From Oscillospiraceae bacterium (lineage in GTDB: Bacteria > Bacillota > Clostridia > Oscillospirales > CAG-272), in the NCBI GenBank assembly GCA_015064785.1, contig SVRM01000025.1, forward strand, positions 1-43,767: a stretch of DNA of 43,767 nucleotides, read 5' to 3'. The notes beneath the pieces are model-generated. The model was not told the origin of the DNA, searched no databases, and was given only the letters and a program-made list of their open reading frames with translations. A program made the position numbers and the translations under genes. Below, one piece after another: positions 8,564 to 17,554 of the stretch; the first letter of the stretch is position 1, and each line of letters begins with the position of its first letter.

Positions 8564-9559
8564 ATGGAACTGCCGATTTCCTGCCGCACCGCACTCGATG
8601 AGCTGATCGGGGAAGCGGCATTCTCCACAGCCCAGCTGCGTGCTGCCGTGGAAAAAATGACCGTATCCTACAAGGAAGCCTCCGGACACGGTGCACGGCT
8701 GGTCACCGGACGGTGCGAGGTGCTTGCCTATGCCGCCTCCCGGATGCCGGCGACCTACGGTGCGGTCTGCACCTCGCTGGATGCGGCACTTGCGGCACTG
8801 TCACAGGATGACGCCGAAACGCTTACCACCGTTCTCGACCTCGGAGCCGGAACCGGTGCCGCGGTTCTTGCAGCAGATGCATTTCTGCCCGGTACCCCCC
8901 GCTTCACCGCTGTGGAACGGGAGCCGGAAATGCTCGCCGTCGGCCGGCGTCTGACGGCAGATGCTCCGGTTGACTGGATATTATCGGATGCTGCGGTGTT
9001 TGCAAAAAAGGCAGCGGAGGCAGGACAGACTTATGACGTGGTCATTGCTTCATACATGACCAACGAGCTGTCCGACGACACCCGCCGCAGTCTGCTTTCT
9101 CTGCTGTGGCAGATCACCGGCAAGCTCCTGCTCCTCATTGAACCGGGAACCAAGGTCGGCTCCGCCATTCTGCGCGATGCAAAAAAGCAGCTGTTGTCTG
9201 CCGGAGCCGCGGTTTGCGCACCGTGTCCGCAGATCGGAGACTGTCCGCTGAATGAGGACGACTGGTGCCACTTTACCTGCCGCGTTGCCCGCTCAAAGCT
9301 GCACAAGGCACTCAAAGGCGGTGATGTCCCGTATGAGGATGAAAAGTTCTCCTACCTTGCATTGACATCTCTGCCGCATCAGCCGGCGTCTGCCCGCGTT
9401 CTGCGTCATCCGCAGAAAGATGCGGGAAAAATCACACTGACGCTCTGCACGCCTGCCGGCAGAGAAATCCGCGTTGTCACCAAGCGTGACAAACCGGCAT
9501 TTGCCGCCGCACGGAAAGCCGATGCGGGTGACAGCTTCCCGCAAAAACAGGATACATGA
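8564..9559 (+). CDS. Rsm22/METTL17-family ribosomal small-subunit methyltransferase-like protein
   Basis: The 331-residue protein has a Rossmann methyltransferase core: VLDLGAGTGAAVLAA (motif I, about 88-102), a following acidic strand VEREPEML, and VVIASYMTNEL (motif IV region). A cysteine cluster, CAPCPQIGDC then CHFTC, sits at about 215-240. This pairing of SAM fold and Cys cluster is the signature of Rsm22 (PF09243), known from mitochondrial small-subunit assembly, where the cysteines hold an Fe-S cluster; bacterial members are poorly studied. AAGGAG precedes the ATG. The gene follows GH16 by 20 bp but ends in its own strong terminator. The linkage to a glycanase gene is probably transcriptional convenience and not functional. 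Confidence 0.85.
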   Translation: MELPISCRTALDELIGEAAFSTAQLRAAVEKMTVSYKEASGHGARLVTGRCEVLAYAASRMPATYGAVCTSLDAALAALSQDDAETLTTVLDLGAGTGAAVLAADAFLPGTPRFTAVEREPEMLAVGRRLTADAPVDWILSDAAVFAKKAAEAGQTYDVVIASYMTNELSDDTRRSLLSLLWQITGKLLLLIEPGTKVGSAILRDAKKQLLSAGAAVCAPCPQIGDCPLNEDDWCHFTCRVARSKLHKALKGGDVPYEDEKFSYLALTSLPHQPASARVLRHPQKDAGKITLTLCTPAGREIRVVTKRDKPAFAAARKADAGDSFPQKQDT

Positions 9560-9565
9560 CAGGAT

Positions 9566-9605
9566 GGGTACTGCCGTGCCTCGACATGCCGCAGTACCCT
9601 TTTTC
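9566..9605 (+). terminator. Rho-independent terminator after the Rsm22 gene
   Basis: GGGTACTGC (9566-9574) pairs with GCAGTACCC (9591-9599), followed by TTTTT (9600-9604). Confidence 0.9.
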
Positions 9606-9620
9606 GTACATTCTGCCGGT

Positions 9621-9667
9621 GTATTTCGCCAGGCATATTTCGCCAGGCGTATTTCGCCAGGCGTATT
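9621..9667. repeat. Three tandem copies of a 14-bp repeat
   Basis: GTATTTCGCCAGGC occurs at 9621-9634, 9635-9648 (first base A) and 9649-9662, followed by a broken fourth copy starting GTATTC. It lies between the Rsm22 terminator and the MoxR gene. It could be a repeated operator for the MoxR operon or a slippage-prone tract. Confidence 0.85.
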
Positions 9668-9808
9668 CTGTGCCGTCGGAGATCAAAAACCAACCGCGAA
9701 AAATTTTTTCGGAATTTTTTCAAAAAACAGGGAACAAAATCGGAATTTTGTCGTCTATTACTTATGACGGCAGAATTTGCCGCACAACATACAACAAGAG
9801 GACGCATC

Positions 9809-10834
9809 ATGAATCAGAAATTACAGGCAGTGATTGCAGAAACAGAAAAAGCGGTGATCGGCAAAAGGAACACCCTTTTGTGGGTCACACTGGCGATGCT
9901 TGCCGGCGGACACATTCTGCTGGAGGACATTCCCGGTGTCGGAAAAACCACCATGGCGCTCGCATTCTGCCGTGCGATGCAGCTGGAATACGGACGTGTG
10001 CAGTTCACCCCCGACGTTCTGCCCTCAGATATCACGGGCTATTCGCTTTATGACAAGGAAACGGGACGCATGGAATATCAGCGCGGCGCGATTCTGTGCA
10101 ATCTGTTTCTCGCAGATGAATTGAACCGCGCGACCAGCCGTACCCAATCCGCACTTCTGGAAGCGATGGAGGAAGGACAGGTTACGGTGGACGGCACCTC
10201 GCATCCGCTTCCCAAACCCTTCTGCGTCATCGCCACGCAGAATCCGACCGGTGCCGCCGGTACCCAGCGTCTGCCGGACTCACAGATTGACCGTTTCATG
10301 ATCCGTCTGTCCATCGGCTATCCGCGCACGCAGGACGAAACGGAAATGATTCTGCGGCACCAGGGCGGCAGACCGCTTGACCGGGTCAGCTGTATCATGA
10401 CCGCCGCAGAGCTTTCGCGGATGCAGGCGGAATGTGCCGCAGTCTATGCCTCCCGTGAGCTTGCGGAATATGTCGTTGCGCTGATCGCCGGTACCCGTAC
10501 CTCGCCCGATCTTGCACGCGGTGCATCGCCCCGTGCCACCCTCGGTGTCATGTCCATGGCAAAGGCACATGCGTATCTGTCCGACCGCGATTATGTCATT
10601 CCCGCCGATGTCCGCGCCGTATTCTCCACCACCGTTGCCCACCGTCTGATTCTGACACCGGACGCGGAACATGCAGGCAAAAATGCCTTTGACATCGCCA
10701 ATGAAATCCTTGCCGCAACGCCGGTTCCCGGTGTTCTGGACCGCAGCGCCGCGCGCCGGATGCCGGCACAGTCATCCGACGGCACTGCTGCACCGCCGCA
10801 GACCAAATCCAGACAGGGCGGTCCGCGCACATGA
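9809..10834 (+). CDS. MoxR-family AAA+ ATPase
   Basis: The 341-residue protein has Walker A GVGKTT at about 43-48 (in HILLEDIPGVGKTTMA), Walker B LFLADELNRA with Asp103-Glu104, the ATQNP sensor-1 segment, and the C-terminal lid (RGASPRATLGVMSMAKAHA) typical of MoxR/RavA. MoxR ATPases act as chaperones that mature or activate partner complexes, usually those encoded beside them. The chosen ATG at 9809 has a modest AAGAGG 9 nt before it; an in-frame ATG at 9764 lacks one. The gene overlaps the following DUF58 gene by 4 bp, so the two are translationally coupled. The gap upstream holds the 14-bp repeats and AT-rich DNA without a convincing promoter. Confidence 0.92.
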   Translation: MNQKLQAVIAETEKAVIGKRNTLLWVTLAMLAGGHILLEDIPGVGKTTMALAFCRAMQLEYGRVQFTPDVLPSDITGYSLYDKETGRMEYQRGAILCNLFLADELNRATSRTQSALLEAMEEGQVTVDGTSHPLPKPFCVIATQNPTGAAGTQRLPDSQIDRFMIRLSIGYPRTQDETEMILRHQGGRPLDRVSCIMTAAELSRMQAECAAVYASRELAEYVVALIAGTRTSPDLARGASPRATLGVMSMAKAHAYLSDRDYVIPADVRAVFSTTVAHRLILTPDAEHAGKNAFDIANEILAATPVPGVLDRSAARRMPAQSSDGTAAPPQTKSRQGGPRT

Positions 10835-11964
10835 TCGCGCTGCTGCTGCATTGGGTCGTCTATCTGCTGACCCTCGCCGGAATGTGTGCCTTTGCCGTCA
10901 ACTACACCGCGTGGTTTTCCTCATTTTTGTTTTATACGGTTCTGCTTTTGCCGGTATTTTCGCTCCTTCTTTCACTGTGGCCGTTTTTGGTCCTGCGGCT
11001 GTCCTTCACCGCGCCGATGCAGGTACACCGCGGCGATACGGCAGAGCTGAACATCATGGCAGCCGGCACCTTCTGCCCGTACTATCTTCCCGTTACACTG
11101 ACGGTGACGCAGACCGATCTTTCTCAAACTGCGGATCGGCTGTATGTCCCACCCAAAGCGGTACGGTATCAGTTTGCACCGTATCCGGTCATCCTTCGCC
11201 GGAATGGACGACTGCTGCCGCACTTCCGTGCCGCCGGCGGCATCCGGATTCCCGTCCCGACCGAACATACCGCCGTCATCCGCACCGAGATCCGCACCGC
11301 TTTTCTGTGGGATTTTCTCGGGCTGTTCCGCTTGCCGGTCCATTTGTCGGAACGGCGGACAGGCAGAAAAACGAAATCAGCGGACATTGTCGTACTGCCG
11401 CACACCAACGCACCGAAGGGCAAGCTGCGGATGTGGGACAACAGCCAATCGACGCTCACCCCGACACAGCGTCCCACCGAACAGTATGAGATCCGCACCT
11501 ACCGTCCCGGTGATCCGCTCCGGTCAGTGCACTGGAAGCTCACCGCCAAAATTGACGACATTCTGGTCCGCGAACCGGTTGAGCCGCAGTATCAGGTTCT
11601 CGCCATTGCACTGGAACGTGTCCGCGATCCCGCAGGAGCGGACCTGCTGTATGATGCGCTGGACTGGATGCTGCGTGCACTTTGCGTCCGTGAGCATGTC
11701 CGCTCGGTGGTTGTCGGCTGGATCACGGCAGACGGACGCACCTGCACCGAAACGCTGTACGATCTGTCCCGACTGGACGACTTTTATCGCCGGATGCTGT
11801 CCGACACCGTTCCCGAACAGATGCCGCCGCACGCTTTTGCATCGGTTTACAAAAGCGTGGATCGCGGATATCATCTGGACACCGAAACCTGTCTTGGCAC
11901 CGGCGCCCCCATCACCGTCACCAACGCCGGCAACGAACCGTATACCGCAGAGCTGACGGTATAA
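10831..11964 (+). CDS. DUF58 domain membrane protein
   Basis: The 377-residue protein starts with two hydrophobic segments (about 1-22 and 29-58) and then a soluble region. The signature TYRPGDPLRSVHWKLTAK lies at about 227-244, which defines DUF58, a family with a vWA-like fold. DUF58 proteins are almost always encoded after a MoxR ATPase and before a transglutaminase, as here, and the ATPase is thought to act on them. It overlaps moxR by 4 bp (ATGA) and ends 36 bp before the transglutaminase start. The soluble part should face the cytoplasm beside the ATPase. Confidence 0.9.
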   Translation: MIALLLHWVVYLLTLAGMCAFAVNYTAWFSSFLFYTVLLLPVFSLLLSLWPFLVLRLSFTAPMQVHRGDTAELNIMAAGTFCPYYLPVTLTVTQTDLSQTADRLYVPPKAVRYQFAPYPVILRRNGRLLPHFRAAGGIRIPVPTEHTAVIRTEIRTAFLWDFLGLFRLPVHLSERRTGRKTKSADIVVLPHTNAPKGKLRMWDNSQSTLTPTQRPTEQYEIRTYRPGDPLRSVHWKLTAKIDDILVREPVEPQYQVLAIALERVRDPAGADLLYDALDWMLRALCVREHVRSVVVGWITADGRTCTETLYDLSRLDDFYRRMLSDTVPEQMPPHAFASVYKSVDRGYHLDTETCLGTGAPITVTNAGNEPYTAELTV

Positions 11965-12000
11965 TGCCTTTGACAAAACGCAGGAAAGGAGGATTCTGCC

Positions 12001-14499
12001 ATGAAGCACCTGCGCAGACATACAAACAAGACCACGACTGCCGCAGCCGGGACCGTAAAGGCTGTCTCCGCGCCGCCGTCCGTCATCCCGACATATCTGG
12101 AAACGATGCTGTTTGAGCTGCTGCTGCTGCTTCTGTATCTGGGCGGCATGTTCGGCTGTCTGATTACAGGCTTTTCCTTTTCTGTTTTCCCGACAGTCCT
12201 GTGTGCCGGTCTGCCGATGCTTGCCGCTGTACAAATTGTCTGCGGACGTGCCGGAAAATCCACATTTCTTGCCGCCGCGGCACAGGTCCTCCTCCTCGCC
12301 GTCTGGACATGGCTCCGCATCGACGTCCTGACCGAGGGGCTGTGCTATCTGACAACGACGATTCTGCGCCACCTCTGCTGGGGCTTTCCGGGCATCACCA
12401 TGCCGCAGATGCTCTCCGAATATGAACAGTTTCTGATTCATGCGGAAACCAACGAGCTGCTGCTATCTTCCATCCGCGCACCGCAAACGGAATGTATTCT
12501 GTATCTGTCGGTGCTGTGCGGAATGCTGTGGTACTTCCTTTACCGCCAAAATCAGCGTGTCTGGCTGGCTGCCGCACTGCCGCTGCCAGCATTCATTCTC
12601 TGTTTTCTGATCATTGAGGCAACCATCCCCGCGCTTTGGGCACTGCTGCTGATCCTGCTTTACTGGGCGCTGCTGCTGTTTACGCGCGGCGCGGTCCGGC
12701 TGCATACACGAGCGGCATCGGCGCAGGCGGTTTTTCTGCTCTTGCCCTGCGTACTGTTTTTGTCCGCTGTCTATCTGTGGTATCCGCGGACAACACCGGT
12801 CGGAGAGCTGGTACAAAGCGGCTACGACCGCGTCCTGCGTGTCATATCCACGCTGGAAACCACGGTTTCCGATGCGGCAGGCGGAATTTTCTCCGGCAAT
12901 CTGTTCACCGTTTCCGCAGAAGGGAGCGAAATTTCCTTTGACAGTCTGAACCCGCGCCGCTTCCTCGGACGCACGGTCATGCGTGCCAAGTGCGACACGA
13001 CGGGTGTGATCTATCTGCGCGAAAACACCTACGGCAGGTTTACGGAAGAAGGCTGGAAGCAGACCGTGTTCGACGGCGTTCATGCGGCCGAACCGGAGCC
13101 GGAATTTCAGATGGCATCCGCATCGCTTCTTGCAGCCAGTGGTGTTTCCCCATCCCGTCTGACGCTGGATGGCGCACGCTCTCCCCTGCTTTTCACGCCG
13201 TATTATTTCTCCGATTCATCCGCGTCTTATGCATATGACGGAGACAGCCGCATCTCCAATCCCGACCGCACCCCCGATTACGAGGTCGCATTCTACCGCT
13301 TCTCCGGCAATTTCGACAGTCTTCAGCACAATGAAGCCGCCGGCGCATCGATGCTGCTGACATGGTACATGCAGAAAACCGTCCCGGCATACCGTGAGAT
13401 TGACAGCGCGCTTGCGGAGGAGCTGCGGGCGCTCCTGCTGGAAAACGGCGTGACAGACAGCTCTGTATTTGAACACAGCTTTGTGATGGAGGACGGAAGC
13501 CTCCGCACCTACACGGATTACGATACCATGTGGCAGACGGTTTCGGACATCACACACTTTGTCCGCAGCAGTGCAAAGTATTCCCTCAATGCGGACAAGA
13601 ACACAACCGACCGCAACTTTGTGCTGTGGTTTCTGGAGGACGCGGAATACGGCTACTGCACGCATTTTGCGACGGCAGAGGTCATGCTTCTGCGTGCATG
13701 CGGCATTCCCGCCCGTCTTGCGGCTGGCTATCTCGGCAGCATCCGCACAGCGGATACATGGACCGCCATCAAGGATTCCAATGCACATGCATGGGCAGAG
13801 GTTTATGATTTCCGGCTCGGCTGGATTCCGGTTGAGGCAACCCCGCCAAGTGAGCTGTCGCCCGATATGGATCCCGATGACATCATTGTCGGGATGCAGC
13901 CGATTCCCTCCGAGGACACAGCAGAAACGACGGCTGTGACGGAAACCGTACCGCCGGATGAAACCGAGCCGCCTGTCCCCGGCACAGAAGAAAAAGACAC
14001 CGCAGCGGACACATCACCGACATCGCCGCCCGATGACGGCATGACACCGGCACAGCCTACGACGGGAGACGGTTCCGGCAGCAGCGGAGGAACCTCCGGC
14101 GGCCCAACTGCGGGTAAGCTCCATCCGCAGCTGCTGCGCACCATGGCAGTCATCCTCACGATCCTGCTCTCCGCGGCGATACTCGCACTTTTGCTGATCT
14201 TCTGCCGCAGAACACGCCGCAGGCACCTCGACGCGCTGTTTTACCCGGAGGAGGAAAACCGCAATCTCAGTGCACTCCGGCTCTATCGCCGCTGTGTCGC
14301 ATTGGCACGTGCCTGCGGAGAATCGGTTCCCGACCGTCTGACCGCGCTTGCCGAAAAAGCACGCTTCAGCCAGCACATTCTGGCACAGGAGGAGCTTGAC
14401 GTCTTCCGTTTCTGGTATGAAGAACGCTGTGCCGTGCTTCAGAAAAACGACAAACCACTGCCGCGTCTGCGTCACTACTGGATTGATCTGTATTATTGA
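12001..14499 (+). CDS. TgpA-like membrane transglutaminase
   Basis: The 832-residue protein has about six hydrophobic segments between residues 35 and 265, a long extracellular part, a Thr/Pro/Glu/Gly-rich linker (about 640-710) and one more transmembrane segment (about 718-742) before a cytoplasmic tail. The transglutaminase core shows the catalytic Cys553 in YGYCTHFATA, His596 in NAHAWAEVY, and Glu612 in GWIPVEATP, where many family members carry Asp. The architecture matches TgpA proteins (DUF3488-transglutaminase-DUF4129). With MoxR and DUF58 it forms the classic three-gene cell-envelope cluster; the substrate is not known. AAAGGAGG precedes the ATG. Confidence 0.9.
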   Translation: MKHLRRHTNKTTTAAAGTVKAVSAPPSVIPTYLETMLFELLLLLLYLGGMFGCLITGFSFSVFPTVLCAGLPMLAAVQIVCGRAGKSTFLAAAAQVLLLAVWTWLRIDVLTEGLCYLTTTILRHLCWGFPGITMPQMLSEYEQFLIHAETNELLLSSIRAPQTECILYLSVLCGMLWYFLYRQNQRVWLAAALPLPAFILCFLIIEATIPALWALLLILLYWALLLFTRGAVRLHTRAASAQAVFLLLPCVLFLSAVYLWYPRTTPVGELVQSGYDRVLRVISTLETTVSDAAGGIFSGNLFTVSAEGSEISFDSLNPRRFLGRTVMRAKCDTTGVIYLRENTYGRFTEEGWKQTVFDGVHAAEPEPEFQMASASLLAASGVSPSRLTLDGARSPLLFTPYYFSDSSASYAYDGDSRISNPDRTPDYEVAFYRFSGNFDSLQHNEAAGASMLLTWYMQKTVPAYREIDSALAEELRALLLENGVTDSSVFEHSFVMEDGSLRTYTDYDTMWQTVSDITHFVRSSAKYSLNADKNTTDRNFVLWFLEDAEYGYCTHFATAEVMLLRACGIPARLAAGYLGSIRTADTWTAIKDSNAHAWAEVYDFRLGWIPVEATPPSELSPDMDPDDIIVGMQPIPSEDTAETTAVTETVPPDETEPPVPGTEEKDTAADTSPTSPPDDGMTPAQPTTGDGSGSSGGTSGGPTAGKLHPQLLRTMAVILTILLSAAILALLLIFCRRTRRRHLDALFYPEEENRNLSALRLYRRCVALARACGESVPDRLTALAEKARFSQHILAQEELDVFRFWYEERCAVLQKNDKPLPRLRHYWIDLYY

Positions 14500-14554
14500 T
14501 TGTTAACTTTTTGCATCATTCTTTTTACCAAACTGTAATTTTTGCCGGAAGGAA

Positions 14555-14583
14555 TTGACGAATCCGCAAAAAAATGGTATCAT
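14555..14583 (+). promoter_or_regulatory. Sigma-A promoter for the GT4 gene
   Basis: TTGACG (14555-14560), 17-bp spacer, extended TGG-TATCAT (14578-14583), 38 bp before the ATG. Confidence 0.85.
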
Positions 14584-14621
14584 TGTAATATCGAAACCAA
14601 CAGAGAAGGAAGTTTGATCGT

Positions 14622-15869
14622 ATGCCGCATATTTTGAAATCCGACTCATGGGAAGCGCAGTTCTCCGACGACGGCGCTGTCCGCAGTGCAAAGAAAATTC
14701 TGATCACGTCCGATCTGTACCGTCCCTCCGTCAACGGTGTTGTCACCTCCGTTGTCAATCTGGTGACAGAGCTGCGCAGACGCGGATACGAGGTACGGAT
14801 TCTGACAACATCCTATGACAACAATTACCACTACGACGAAGACGACCAGGTCTATTACATGCGTTCGGTTCCGTTCAAGGTCTATCCCGGGATCCGGATG
14901 CCGCTGAACTTCTTCAAGCACGAATATCTGGATGAGATCATTGCATGGCGTCCCGACATTGTCCACAGCCAGTGCGAATTTTTCACGTTCCAGTACGCGC
15001 GCAAGATCGTCGAGGAAACCGGCGCGGCGCTGGTCCACACGTACCACACGCTGTACAACCAGTACGCGACGTACCTGCCGCTTCACGCCGGCGCCGATCT
15101 GATGATTGCCGTTGCATCCCAGCTGCGTCTGGAAACGGTCGATACGGTCATTGCACCGACGGCAAAGGTCCGTGATACCCTGCTCGATTACGGGGTTCGC
15201 GCAGACATCGCCGTCATTCCGACCGGTATTTCCCTGGATAAATTCCGCGTTCCCAAGGATGAGGAAATGATCGCGTCTCTGCGCCGACAGTACGGACTGA
15301 CACCGCAGACGCGCGTGCTTCTGTCGCTGGGACGTCTGGGCAAGGAAAAGAATGTCGAGGAGCTGATCCGTTATTTCTCGACGCTGTCCCGGTTCCGTGA
15401 CGATATCCGGCTGATGATTGTCGGCGGCGGTCCCGATGCGGAGCGCCTGCACGAAATCGCAGAATCGTATCAGCTGGACGGCAAGGTCATCTTCACCGGT
15501 ATGATCGATCCCTCTCTGGTCCGTCAGTATTACGCGCTGGGCGACATCTTTGTCTGCGCATCCACCAGCGAAACGCAGGGACTGACCTATGTCGAAGCCC
15601 TCGCCTGCGGACTGCCGCTGGTCTGCCGCAATGACGCGGCACTGGACGGCGTTGTCTCCAACGGACTGGGCGGTTACCGGTACGAAAACTGCGGCGAATT
15701 CTGTAATTATATCAGCCGGATCCTCGATACGCCGCCGCTGCATCAGGCGATGTGCGAAGAAAACCTCTCCGTTGCATATAAATTCTCAAAGGAACAGTTT
15801 GCCGAAAACATCGCATCCCTGTATGAACAGCTCTATCGGAAAAAGTCGCTTGCGGCACCGGAATTGTAA
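14622..15869 (+). CDS. GT4-family glycosyltransferase (diacylglycerol glucosyltransferase type)
   Basis: The 415-residue protein has a GT-B fold. The N-terminal Gly-loop is KILITSDLYRPSVNGVVTSV (about 25-44), and the nucleotide-sugar site of the C-terminal half carries SLGRLGKEKNVEELI and the family motif ETQGLTYVEALACGLP (about 308-323), which ends in the EX7E glutamate. The PSVNGVV start and HTYHTLY segment are typical of enzymes that glucosylate diacylglycerol or mannosylate phosphatidylinositol in Gram-positives, so a glycolipid or lipoteichoic-acid anchor role is likely. GAAGGAAG precedes the ATG and the gene has its own promoter. Confidence 0.88.
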   Translation: MPHILKSDSWEAQFSDDGAVRSAKKILITSDLYRPSVNGVVTSVVNLVTELRRRGYEVRILTTSYDNNYHYDEDDQVYYMRSVPFKVYPGIRMPLNFFKHEYLDEIIAWRPDIVHSQCEFFTFQYARKIVEETGAALVHTYHTLYNQYATYLPLHAGADLMIAVASQLRLETVDTVIAPTAKVRDTLLDYGVRADIAVIPTGISLDKFRVPKDEEMIASLRRQYGLTPQTRVLLSLGRLGKEKNVEELIRYFSTLSRFRDDIRLMIVGGGPDAERLHEIAESYQLDGKVIFTGMIDPSLVRQYYALGDIFVCASTSETQGLTYVEALACGLPLVCRNDAALDGVVSNGLGGYRYENCGEFCNYISRILDTPPLHQAMCEENLSVAYKFSKEQFAENIASLYEQLYRKKSLAAPEL

Positions 15870-15940
15870 TCCAAACCGATATTTTTTCAAAAAAGTTTTG
15901 TTTTGTTGAATTTTCAACATATTTTCCAAGAAATTTGCAG

Positions 15941-15946
15941 TATAAT
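15941..15946 (+). promoter_or_regulatory. Possible -10 element before the small membrane protein
   Basis: TATAAT stands alone in the 188-bp AT-rich gap 15870-16057. No good -35 box lies at 16-18 bp, so the promoter is weak or activator-dependent. Nothing else was recognised in this gap. Confidence 0.35.
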
Positions 15947-16057
15947 AGAGATGCAAAAGGAAAACAATACCTTTTCATAGTCCCAATTCTATTTTGTGTT
16001 CCCGGTCACTGAAGTCATTACGATCAATCAGAATCCGCGAAAGGATGGTGAACAGCT

Positions 16058-16309
16058 GTGTATATACTGTGTTTCTTCGTGCTGCCTGCTCTTGTCGGTA
16101 TTGCTCTCAGGATACTGCTGAACCGTATTCAAAAGCCATATCTTGTGACGGCGGTACTTGGTATAGCAACCTTGATTGCATGGTGTATTGTACTATTCAA
16201 CTTTACTGAAGCAGGTATAATATACGGAATGCTGGCAAGGTTGATATTCTCAGCGTTTGTCGGATCTTTCCTGACCGGTGTGGTATTGAACTTTTTTGGA
16301 TACTATTAA
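16058..16309 (+). CDS. Small hydrophobic membrane protein, unknown function
   Basis: This 83-residue protein begins with GTG. AAGGATGG precedes it, and the nearby ATG is out of frame. Three hydrophobic segments fill nearly the whole chain: about 1-19, 29-48 and 52-78. I do not recognise a family. Its separate position between the GT4 and thioredoxin genes gives no functional hint. Confidence 0.6.
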   Translation: MYILCFFVLPALVGIALRILLNRIQKPYLVTAVLGIATLIAWCIVLFNFTEAGIIYGMLARLIFSAFVGSFLTGVVLNFFGYY

Positions 16310-16399
16310 GTACATGGTATCTCGTTTACAGGAACACAACAGGTAATCGGGCATTTATAACAGATATCATAGATTTTCAATCAAGAAAGGAATTCTATT

Positions 16400-16717
16400 A
16401 TGGCACACGTTCAGATCAATGAAAATAATTTCCACAACGAAATCGAAGCGGTAAAGGGACTTGTCCTGCTGGACTTCTATGCTACCTGGTGCGGACCGTG
16501 CAAGATGCTCGCGCCGGTACTGGAGGAACTCGGCAATGAGCTGCCCGACGTCAAAATCTGCAAGTCCGATGTCGATGAAGCAGCGGCACTTGCAGGCAAG
16601 TTCAGCGTACAGAGCATTCCGACGGTCGTTCTCTTCAAGGACGGCGAGGTTGTCGATGGATTTGTCGGCTACCGTGCAAAGGAGCAGATCCTTCCGATGA
16701 TCGAAAAGCACCGCTGA
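16400..16717 (+). CDS. trxA: Thioredoxin
   Basis: The 105-residue protein has the active site WCGPC (Trp30, Cys31, Cys34) after LDFYAT, the cis-proline segment QSIPTVVLFKDG (about 71-82), and the usual length. It reduces cytoplasmic protein disulfides with thioredoxin reductase. AAAGGA precedes the ATG. A promoter for the next gene follows only about 35 bp after its stop. Confidence 0.95.
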   Translation: MAHVQINENNFHNEIEAVKGLVLLDFYATWCGPCKMLAPVLEELGNELPDVKICKSDVDEAAALAGKFSVQSIPTVVLFKDGEVVDGFVGYRAKEQILPMIEKHR

Positions 16718-16751
16718 TTGGCAAAAACGCGGATTTTGTTGCTTTTGCCCA

Positions 16752-16780
16752 TTGCAAAATACAGAGAAATCGTATATAAT
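16752..16780 (+). promoter_or_regulatory. Sigma-A promoter for the UMP-kinase-like gene
   Basis: TTGCAA (16752-16757), 17-bp spacer, TATAAT (16775-16780). Confidence 0.85.
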
Positions 16781-16784
16781 AATA

Positions 16785-16811
16785 GGGATAGAGCCTCCCC
16801 GGCTTTATCCC
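16785..16811 (+). promoter_or_regulatory. Leader hairpin at the predicted transcript start
   Basis: GGGATAGAGCC (16785-16795) pairs with GGCTTTATCCC (16801-16811) with one G-U pair and a TCCCC loop. It begins at about the predicted +1 and is not followed by a T-run. A 5-prime stabiliser or binding site is more likely than a terminator. Confidence 0.55.
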
Positions 16812-16843
16812 TCTATTATTTGTACGGAAAGGACGTATCAGTC

Positions 16844-17542
16844 ATGAAAGATATTCTTCTCAAGCTCTCCGGTGAAGCCTTCGGCGGAGACGATGCCATT
16901 TTCAACCGCGAAACCATTACCTCTTATGCAGAGGCGATCCGCCAAGGACTGGCATACCGTTCGCACATTTATGTCGTTTGCGGCGGCGGTAACGTCTGCC
17001 GCGGCAGATCCTTCGGCGGCAAGGTCCTCGCCGATTACGCAGGTATGCTTGCATCCGTTCAGAACGCGCTGTTTCTGACCATCGCGCTTGAAGAGCTGGA
17101 TGTCAAGACGAATGTTGTCATCCCCGACAATTTCACCCTTCCCAAGTGCTGCCATGAATCCGAAATCGACGCAGACGCCAAGGTCATCATTTATGCCGGC
17201 GGTGTCGGTGAACCCGGTCACTCGACGGACTATGTCTGTGCGGTCAAGTCTCTGGAACACAGCTGTGACATTTACTTTGCAAAGTTCGGCTGTGACGGCG
17301 TTTATGACCGTGACCCCAATGGCAAAGACGGTCATCTTGCTGTATTCTATCCGGAGGTTTCCTTTGCACGCATCGAAGCGGAAGGGCTGCGGGTCATCGA
17401 CCTTGAAGCGGCACAGCTGCTTCAGAAGCCCGCATCCGACGGTAATCTCTGCCGCGGCTACATCTTTGCGCTGACGGCGGAAAACATCTGTGCAATGCTG
17501 TGCGGAAAGGCAGACGATCTGCGCAAGACCGAGCTTGTCTGA
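16844..17542 (+). CDS. UMP kinase-like amino-acid-kinase-fold protein
   Basis: The 232-residue protein belongs to the amino-acid-kinase superfamily and is closest to UMP kinase (PyrH), which phosphorylates UMP to UDP. Matching motifs are LLKLSGEAFGG at 5-15, VCGGGNVCRG (about 48-57), DYAGMLASVQNALFL and CDGVYDRDP near 153-161. The normally invariant segment AGGTGNPFFTTD reads AGGVGEPGHSTD here, and the VAEPY region is not seen. The protein could thus be a divergent UMP kinase or a paralogue with a changed substrate. The ATG at 16844 follows GGAAAGGA. A pyridoxal-kinase-like gene starts 12 bp downstream without its own ribosome site, so the two are likely coupled. Confidence 0.72.
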   Translation: MKDILLKLSGEAFGGDDAIFNRETITSYAEAIRQGLAYRSHIYVVCGGGNVCRGRSFGGKVLADYAGMLASVQNALFLTIALEELDVKTNVVIPDNFTLPKCCHESEIDADAKVIIYAGGVGEPGHSTDYVCAVKSLEHSCDIYFAKFGCDGVYDRDPNGKDGHLAVFYPEVSFARIEAEGLRVIDLEAAQLLQKPASDGNLCRGYIFALTAENICAMLCGKADDLRKTELV

Positions 17543-17554
17543 CGGTAACCTCCC

